Source: Celoporthe dispersa (lineage: Eukaryota > Ascomycota > Sordariomycetes > Diaporthales > Cryphonectriaceae). From it: a stretch of DNA of 64,000 bases. The translations under genes were made by a program, and so were the position numbers. The stretch is from NCBI GenBank assembly GCA_016584495.1, contig WAID01000002.1, positions 1,116,001 to 1,180,000 on the forward strand. Reading direction: 5' to 3'. Positions 57,535 through 64,000 of this stretch are shown here, in pieces (position 1 is the first letter of the stretch; each line of letters opens with the position of its first letter). The notes under the pieces were generated by a model, which did no database searches, was not told the DNA's origin, and worked only from the letters and a program-made list of their open reading frames with translations.

Positions 57535-59527
57535 ATGGCTGGCTACTACTGGCAGTGGTCTGTTTACGGGCCAATCCACCTCAATACTTTTGCAGTACTT
57601 ATTGGCATAGCGTCAGGCTTGCTTGCTCACCAAGGCCTGTTCATCCGGGGAGAATGGCACGTCCGAACGCCCGAGATTTTCTTGATCCATGCCTTACTTC
57701 TTGCAATCCTCCTTGGAGGATCCATTGCATCTCACGATACCCACCTCGGCCCGCTGTGGGCCGCCGGACTGATAGCGAACTTATCTTATACCATCTCGCT
57801 GCTGACCAGCATAGTCACATACCGCATCTGGTTCCATGCTCTCACAAAAGGTGGATTCAAGGGACCTACATATTTGCGAACGTCAAAGATCTGGCACGTC
57901 TGGGCTTGCAGAGATCATACAAACCACCTCTTTCTGGATCAGTTGAACAAGCAGTACGGTGACTTTATACGAACAGGTGAGCATTGTGCGTGCAGTGAGG
58001 TGCTCGATCCTCCTTGTGCTTACCATTGGAGCTACAGGGCCATCTGAGATCACTATATATCACCCGGAAGTTTTTGCTGCCACTGATGGCCCAAGAACAA
58101 CTTGTATGAAGTCTGACTGGTACGATCTCCTATGGCCTGAGAGTTCCCTCCTCACCACGAGGGAGCGTGCTGTACATGATGCGCGTCGTCGCGAGTGGAA
58201 GACAGGATTCAGCCCCCAAGGTCCGTCTTGGCTCTCCGTGTCCCGAGGCTCAACGATTACTGGCTCTCAACTGACAACTTCCTTCTACAGCTCTGGTCCA
58301 CCACTCCGAGAAGGCGCTGAAACATGTGGGTCTCCTCGACAGAGCAATCGAGGCCGACATCAGAGCCGGCCGGCCCTCGAACATGCGAAACTATTTCTAC
58401 TGGCTCGGCTTTGACTTCATGGGTGACTTTGTCATGAGCCAGTCCTTTGACATGCTCAGCAACCAAGAGTGGCACCACATCGTCGTCCGTTTGCAAAGAG
58501 CACTGTCGCTTCTCGGACTGGTGAATCCTGCGCCATGGCTGATACAATTTGCATTCCGTGCGGCTCCCCGTGTATATCAAATCGGCGATTGGTTCAAGAT
58601 GACCGCTTGGACGCACCAACAGATCGGTCATCGCCTCGAAGATGGCTTCGAAAATTATAGGGTTCCCGACTTGGTGCACTACCTCCTTGAGCAGAAGGGC
58701 GAGCCGCGGACCGCTGAGAACATTCTCAGGATGCGTGGTGATAGCCTCAATGCTATTGTGGCCGGAAGGTCTGCTACAACACAGCACCGAGTGATGGGAG
58801 TGAATATATTGCTGACTTGTTTTCCCACAGCGAGCCAATTCCTGCCGTTCTTGTCGGACTGTTCTCTGAGCTAGCACAACAGCCTCATTATATCGAGGCC
58901 GTTTATGCCGAAGTGGCGAACGTTGATGCAGGTGATACCAAGATGCTGAGCCGATTACCGCTCCTGAACAGTGTGGTCAACGAAGGCCTCCGACTCTACC
59001 CAGTCCTGCCTACCGGAGGCTCTCGACAGACAATGGAGGAGGGTGTAACCATTGGCGGCGTCTACATCCCTCCATATACAAAGATTGTCAGCCCGCGCTT
59101 TTCCATCCAAAGAAGTAAGCCCATCTACATACTTGTCCAAACTCAGATTGGTATCTTCTCACGCTGCCCAAATAGGAGAGGACTGCTTTGAGAGGGGCAA
59201 CGACTTTGTCCCTGAACGATGGACCACGCGGCGGGAGATGATTCGCAACGTTGCGGCGTTCAACCCGTGGGGCGAAGGTAAGCACTGCTAAATACTATTG
59301 AGCTCTATGTGGCTGGTCCGAGACTCACATTTGTGCTACTAGGTCACCATAGCTGCATCGCCCGGGTCATGGCGCACGATGTGCTCAGGATTGTGACTGC
59401 TCTGCTGGTCAAGAAATACAGATTTCGCCTATCGCCGGATGCGATACCAGGTGGCGTGCTGAAGGACATGAAAGATCAGCTAGCTCCACAGCCTGGGAAT
59501 CTTTCACTTTGCTTCGAGCTGAGGTGA
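57535..59527 (+). CDS. Cytochrome P450 monooxygenase
   Basis: Six exons: 57535-57976, 58038-58220, 58291-58768, 58831-59114, 59176-59277 and 59343-59527; five introns of 61-70 bases, all in phase; 557 residues. The N-terminus has about three membrane helices (FAVLIGIASGLLAHQGLFI, IFLIHALLLAILLGGSIA, WAAGLIANLSYTISLLTSIV), more than the usual single anchor. Landmarks: YGDFIRTGPSEITIYHPEVF, an I-helix segment VAGSEPIPAVL in place of AGxDT, the K-helix ExxR motif NEGLRLYP, the PERW motif, and the heme-binding loop FNPWGEGHHSCIA with Cys at about residue 501. An endoplasmic reticulum monooxygenase using a P450 reductase partner. Its place between the UbiA-type gene and a Zn2Cys6 regulator suggests that it oxidises the terpenoid product. 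Confidence 0.94.
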
Positions 59528-59875
59528 TAACCATGGATGTCCAGGCGCGGGACGGCCGTACCATTATTTAGATTCTAAGTAGGTCTCAGTTTCCGGTTCC
59601 CATGTTCTGAAGGACTCGATCTTGTCCATGTCTAGCGGCAAAGCCCTTTGAAAGTATTTGAAGCGATTCAGAGCCATTTATATCTATAACTTCACATGCC
59701 AGTGTCCTGAATTCTTGCTCTTTCCATCATACCACTTCAGCTTTGTCAAGCGATTTTGGCTGTTTACCTTTTTTTAGACGAGTGACCCTGAATAATTGAC
59801 TGCTGACTTTGACCAAAGTCCCGGAATTATATGGAGCTCTTGTGTTTGACTGTGGCCATCTTGATTTTCCAGGAG
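59528..59875. other. Convergent spacer
   Basis: 348 bases between the 3' ends of the P450 and the regulator gene; nothing seen besides AT-rich terminator-like sequence. Confidence 0.45.
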
Positions 59876-61663
59876 TTACACGCCGTGTTGTCTTAGGTGC
59901 ATCCTGATCTCGTACATGCTCCCAGGCCACCATGCACCTCCACTCTGCTGATCCAAGTCTACTGCTTTTTCAAGCCACCCACTGCCACGCACAAAGGCCA
60001 CCACCCTACCCAATTCCCATGACCCAGTTTCGCCAATCCACCACACGCCGTCTAACAGCAGGACCAAAACGAGCCAGTGCGCAAGAATTTCCACGGCAAG
60101 CATCGAAGCCACATAATTCTCGTCGTTCGCAAATTCAAGAGTGTGCCTTTGCGGTTTTCTCTCAGCATCGTCCAACTGTGCTCCCTCGAGAGGTATGCGG
60201 TCGAGCATCTCTTGCACAAGCTGTACGTACGCCGCTGGCACGCGGTTTAGAAATGCGTTGACAGTCCTTCGGAGCGGGCTGGAGGAACAGCCATTGTTTG
60301 AAGTGACGCGGGCGATGTAAGAACGCAGCCAAGGAGGGATGCTGTCAGGCAAAAGCGATTCATCGGTCTCCGCTTCTGTGCTGATGGTTGCCACGTCGTG
60401 CTGCGCAAAGGTTCGGGCCACGGTCGTCTCAAGCACCATCAACGCATCCCAACAAGCCTGCAGGTCTTTATTCTTTCCGACCGTCTCCATAAGCCGACAA
60501 GCTCTCGCGCGTAACTTTTCCATGGCTGAGCCAGAGGTCGCAGCTACGATAGGGAGAAACAGCTGTCGCGTATCATCTGCCGGCCCATCCTGAGGAAAAG
60601 AAACATCGCCGATCATAGTCTCAGCACCAACTAGGCGTGGCGAACGGTCGCCGAGCCGTTCACCATGCGTTGATCCTGCTGGATTCTTGGCATGGTCTGT
60701 AACGATGCCAACATATGCAAAGTGCACCGCACGTATGAAATGAATCCACTGCGAATGTGCTGGCACAAACTGGCTTGGCAATGGCCCATCGTTCTTGACG
60801 CTGTGCATCTCGGATAGACGGATGCGAGCACAGTGGCTTGCTGATCCATATAGCATCATCAACGCGGCGCTGGCAAGGATACAGTCGTATCTGTCAGCCT
60901 CCGGGATGGCGTCCTGAACATACTGGAGAGACCTTGTGTGGTGCTGTTCCGCAACCGACAGCAGCTCTTGGATCTCGGCCAATGTGTCCTTCTGTGGGCA
61001 ACAATGGTTCGCTAGGAGGTCGTGACACTGACAGGCCGCAGCGAGCGCCAGGATAGAGCTCATCAGGGGCTTGCTGCTGAAGGCCAGGTTGGGGAAGCCG
61101 ATTTGCAGGGCGTACGAGTCATCCTTATCAAAAGGGATGCTGCGACTTGTGTGTGCGAGATAGTGGCTGAAAAGGTCTAGGTCTCGCGCGCCGAGTGTGT
61201 TGATGGAAGATTGTAGCGCTGTGTACCTATGCCCTTGTTCTCCGATGGATATAGGATGCTGAAGCGTAGGCCGACTTGACTCTGACAGGCGTCCGTCGGT
61301 GGGTGTGGTGAATGTAGGAGGATCTGGAATGGCTTGCTCCAGGCAATCACTACTGCTCGTCTCTCGAAATGGCGAGAGATCACACGGGGAACTGTCCTCC
61401 TCTGTAGACGGCGCCACCAGGTGTTGGCGAGCTTTTGGATATTGACAGTCTATGTTTAGCTCCGCACATCTCGTGCACCGCGGCCAGATCTCATCGCACT
61501 ATTGGCACCGATCAGTGGTTCTGACGATTGAATTGGGCGGCCCCTCCCGCCCCCGCCCCCCGAACAAATACATACCTTTTTTCGTTGAGACTTACATCTC
61601 GTACATCCATTCCTCGACTTTGTATGCGCGCGACGGATTTTTTTTGCGTGTGTTTGAAGCCAT
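59876..61663 (-). CDS. Zn2Cys6 fungal-type transcription regulator, one frame break
   Basis: Exon 1 61663-61576 and exon 2 61498-59876, intron 61499-61575 (GTATGT..AATAG); about 569 residues. The zinc cluster is split by the intron: RNGCTRCKSQRKK in exon 1 and CDEIWPRCTRCAELNIDC in exon 2, giving C-x2-C-x6-C-x6-C-x2-C-x6-C. The preceding MASNTRKK and RRAHTKS are basic, as usual, but lie in different frames because the A8 run (plus-strand T8, 61638-61645) has one base too many. The rest is the fungal-specific TF helical domain (LDLFSHYLAHTSRSIPF, FPNLAFSSKPLMSSILALAA, LMMLYGSA). Such proteins bind CGG-containing sites. Placed next to the P450, it may control the pathway. Confidence 0.9.
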
Positions 61664-62224
61664 TTGCTGGTACGTTCCAGAAACTTTTCGAGTCTCCAAA
61701 CACGGAACTGCCGGGGAGGGAATTATAAGTCGGTGGAGGAAGAAGCGCGTGGAGTCTTCTTTTCGAGGCGCAGTCTCTCTTGGCTAACCACGAATCGTGG
61801 TCAACAAACTAAACACCGCCTCACGTCAGCCGTCTCTCATGCACTAAGTGCTAGCATCAGGCTCACTCAAATCTTTTGCGGCTGTGTATCCTCACATACT
61901 GTCAATGATGCAAGGTCTTACTGTTCACGTCTGTATTCGTTCCGATAGCGGCTCCCACAAAGAATTTTGGAATATTGTAATCCATCCAGGTTGGGGGAAG
62001 GCGTTCGAAGCAGGGTTCAAGAAGATATTGTGATTGCATCACTTGCTTCTATATTGTTTAAGAGTAGTATGTCTACAATAAAAGAATCTCGAACCGCGAG
62101 GAAATATCTATTTTACGTCGGAACAAAGAATAGAAAATTTATTCTGTTGGGAACCCAAGCAACTCTCTGATAGCCATATGCTCAACTTGTGAAGAGAACG
62201 CCGACAATATTGAGTTTTATCAAC
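61664..62224. other. Intergenic spacer
   Basis: 560 bases upstream of the regulator gene and downstream of the hydrolase gene; both are on minus, so it holds the regulator promoter. Nothing else seen. Confidence 0.45.
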
Positions 62225-63761
62225 TCACAGGCCGCTTGAGTCGAGGTACGCGAATATGACCTCGTAGCCGGCTGTAGCGTTTGTCGACAGCGCCAAACCA
62301 TGACCCGTGCCGGGCTGCAGATACACCGAGATGTTTGACGCGGCGGGGTACTGGGCACTGATGTTCTGAAGTGACCATGTATCCTTACACTGGTGTTCGT
62401 TAGTGACTGTATATGAGAAGCCCGAACTGGTGCGTTCCAAGGATTCATGGTTGGAAATTGGGTGTCCATTTTTTGGAGGAAAAAAAAAAGAAGAAAAAGA
62501 AAAATAAAAGTGCTACTTACGTCCCCATCGCAGATTGGGTAATCAAATTCGCCAACAAACATCTATGATCATTGTTTTCGTTAGTATGGTGTCCAAACAA
62601 GCCCATAATACTGAGAATCAGAATTCATGAAGTATACATTAGAAGATACTGGGTAGCGGGTAAACTGGAGTGGTAAATGCTTACCTGAAGCGGACCGCTG
62701 AAGTTTGTAGCGGGCTGTGCAAACACCTGCGGAGCGGAGACGAGCTCACTGAAAGTGTTTGGCTGTTTGATCTTCTCAGCATAGCTCAGCAGCTCAGGTT
62801 CGAAAGCTCCCTTCTTGAGGAATATCTGCTGTATCTCGCTCTCTGTCTTCTGCACGACATAACCAGACGAAAGATCTGCAAAGCGAGAAGGGTCGCTCTC
62901 GGGGGCAAATTCGTAGCCAGACACTGCAGGTGTCACTCCGTGCAACAGGTAGGGGTTAATCAGGAAGCCGGTTAGGACGGCACCGTCGCTGAGGTTGCCA
63001 TAGCTGGACAACAGGCCAGAGGTCATGAAGGAGCCGAACGAGTGTCCGATGTGCACGACCTTACTGGGTATATAGTCGTACAGAGCAGTGGTTCCATTGC
63101 CTGGTGCCTTCACAATCTTGGATGACGAGATGAGCTTTCCGGCGCGTACGAGTTCCGTCAGGCCACGAACAATCTCAACCTCCACTCCGGCCTGCACCAC
63201 ATCGTAGGCGTCCGGCTTGGAGGAATTTCCAGTGCCGAGGCGGTCGTAAGTGAGGATGGAATAGCCGTGGCCCAGAGCCGAGTCGACATAGGAGTACTCT
63301 TCCGGTTTGATCTGAACGTCCCAATATCTGGATTGACAGAATTAGTCAGTCACAAGCAGTCTTCATCCGGGGATCCTATCAATAGATGCGAATGACAGAT
63401 CTTCTCACCTCATGTCAAAGCCGATCCCGTGCGTTGCGAGTTGCAGGATCTCTAGCTTCTTGCCTTGTGGCGGTACACACAACTGGGCGTTTATAGTGAA
63501 AGTGCCGTTGACAGGGTTGACACCAGCACTGCGGTTGGTGTCAGCGCCATGCGACCAGGTGGTGAGATTCCACACGCAGTCCACGGCATCGATGTTGCTG
63601 TCAACACGGGGTAGGTCAAGGTAGTAATTAGTTGCGCTGACCGAGACGGGCACCTCAAGGTTGATGCACTCCTTCGAAATGGATCGCCCTAATACTGGAG
63701 TTGCTGATGCTCGGCCGAGAAGCAGTAGGCCTATGAATATAGTTGGTGGTAGGCGAGGCAT
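62225..63761 (-). CDS. Secreted alpha/beta hydrolase
   Basis: Exons 63761-63409, 63327-62685, 62562-62521 and 62389-62225; introns of 81, 122 and 131 bases, with GT..AG ends and kept phase; 400 residues. Signal peptide MPRLPPTIFIGLLLLGRASA. A lid-like N-terminal part (about 100 residues) precedes ATHGIGFDMRYWD and GYSILTYDRLGTGNS, typical of the strand/oxyanion region. The nucleophile elbow is GHSFGS. The short third exon carries MFVGEFDYPICDGD with the probable acid, and PGTGHG near the C-terminus holds the catalytic His. Many N-glycosylation sites (NLT, NRS, NGT, NFS, NIS, NAT). The enzyme is extracellular, probably an esterase or lipase-like hydrolase. It may act on a secreted metabolite of the adjacent genes or be unrelated. 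Confidence 0.9.
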
Positions 63762-64000
63762 TTCGTCTTGTTTCCCCCAAGACTGATGAAATATGATGAG
63801 ATCTTAGAGAAGGATCGAAGACTGCTTTATTATGTCCTTGAAATCAACTTGTGTTCTTTTGGAAATAGTTGAACAAGATGCTGTAGTGCTACTCTTTATA
63901 TATTGACAATGTCGTAGTCTTTTCTTCAGTGAGACACACCGGATCACTTCTATGACGAGCTCTTAGGCGTATCTGGTGATGCTCTCAGCGTATCTGATCT
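63762..64000. other. Promoter side of the hydrolase gene, to window edge
   Basis: 239 bases upstream of the hydrolase start; AT-rich around 63830-63910. No gene seen. Confidence 0.4.

Overview
The window looks like nuclear DNA of a filamentous ascomycete (Pezizomycotina, probably a Sordariomycete). Genes are GC-rich with C/G-ending codons. They are split by short GT..AG introns of about 55-155 bases, many with CTAAC-like branch sites. The families present (Pth11-like rhodopsin-domain protein, Zn2Cys6 regulator, metalloprotease of the LAP1 type, DUF7708 protein, fungal annexin) are typical of this group. No rRNA, tRNA, CRISPR or bacterial-style operon was seen.

Layout. 0-7 kb: the 5' end of an unidentified gene at the left edge (minus), a secreted leucine aminopeptidase (minus) and a secreted aldose 1-epimerase-like protein (plus). 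7-16 kb: a small conserved protein, a large AAA ATPase (minus), a DUF7708/STAND-like protein (plus) and an NAD-dependent epimerase/SDR (plus). Each of these four carries a one-base reading-frame break at a short homopolymer. 16-23 kb: an M3 metallopeptidase (minus), a Ser/Thr-rich secreted protein (plus) and an annexin (minus). 25-38 kb: a C2H2-type zinc-finger protein, a very proline/glutamine-rich coiled-coil protein and a single-pass Ser/Thr-rich membrane protein resembling a wall-stress sensor, all on plus and each behind a long low-complexity leader. 38-40 kb: an MFS transporter (plus, one frame break). 40-47.7 kb: a 7.7 kb stretch with no gene I can support. 47.7-48.8 kb: a charged protein with three internal repeats.

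49.7-63.8 kb reads as a small specialised-metabolism neighbourhood. It holds a berberine-bridge-type FAD oxidase (minus), a Pth11-like rhodopsin-domain membrane protein (plus), a UbiA-type integral membrane prenyltransferase/terpene cyclase (minus), a cytochrome P450 (plus, divergent from the UbiA gene), a Zn2Cys6 regulator (minus) and a secreted alpha/beta hydrolase (minus). There is no polyketide synthase, peptide synthetase or soluble terpene synthase. If this is a pathway, the UbiA-family enzyme would make the skeleton and the P450 and FAD oxidase would decorate it. The cluster reading is inference from gene content and adjacency.

A recurring oddity is that seven conserved genes need a +/-1 base correction, nearly always at a run of one base, to give their expected protein. 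Intact flanking exons and clean splice sites suggest assembly errors, but pseudogenisation of individual genes cannot be excluded from sequence alone. Exon boundaries given below were derived by hand from splice signals and frame continuity.
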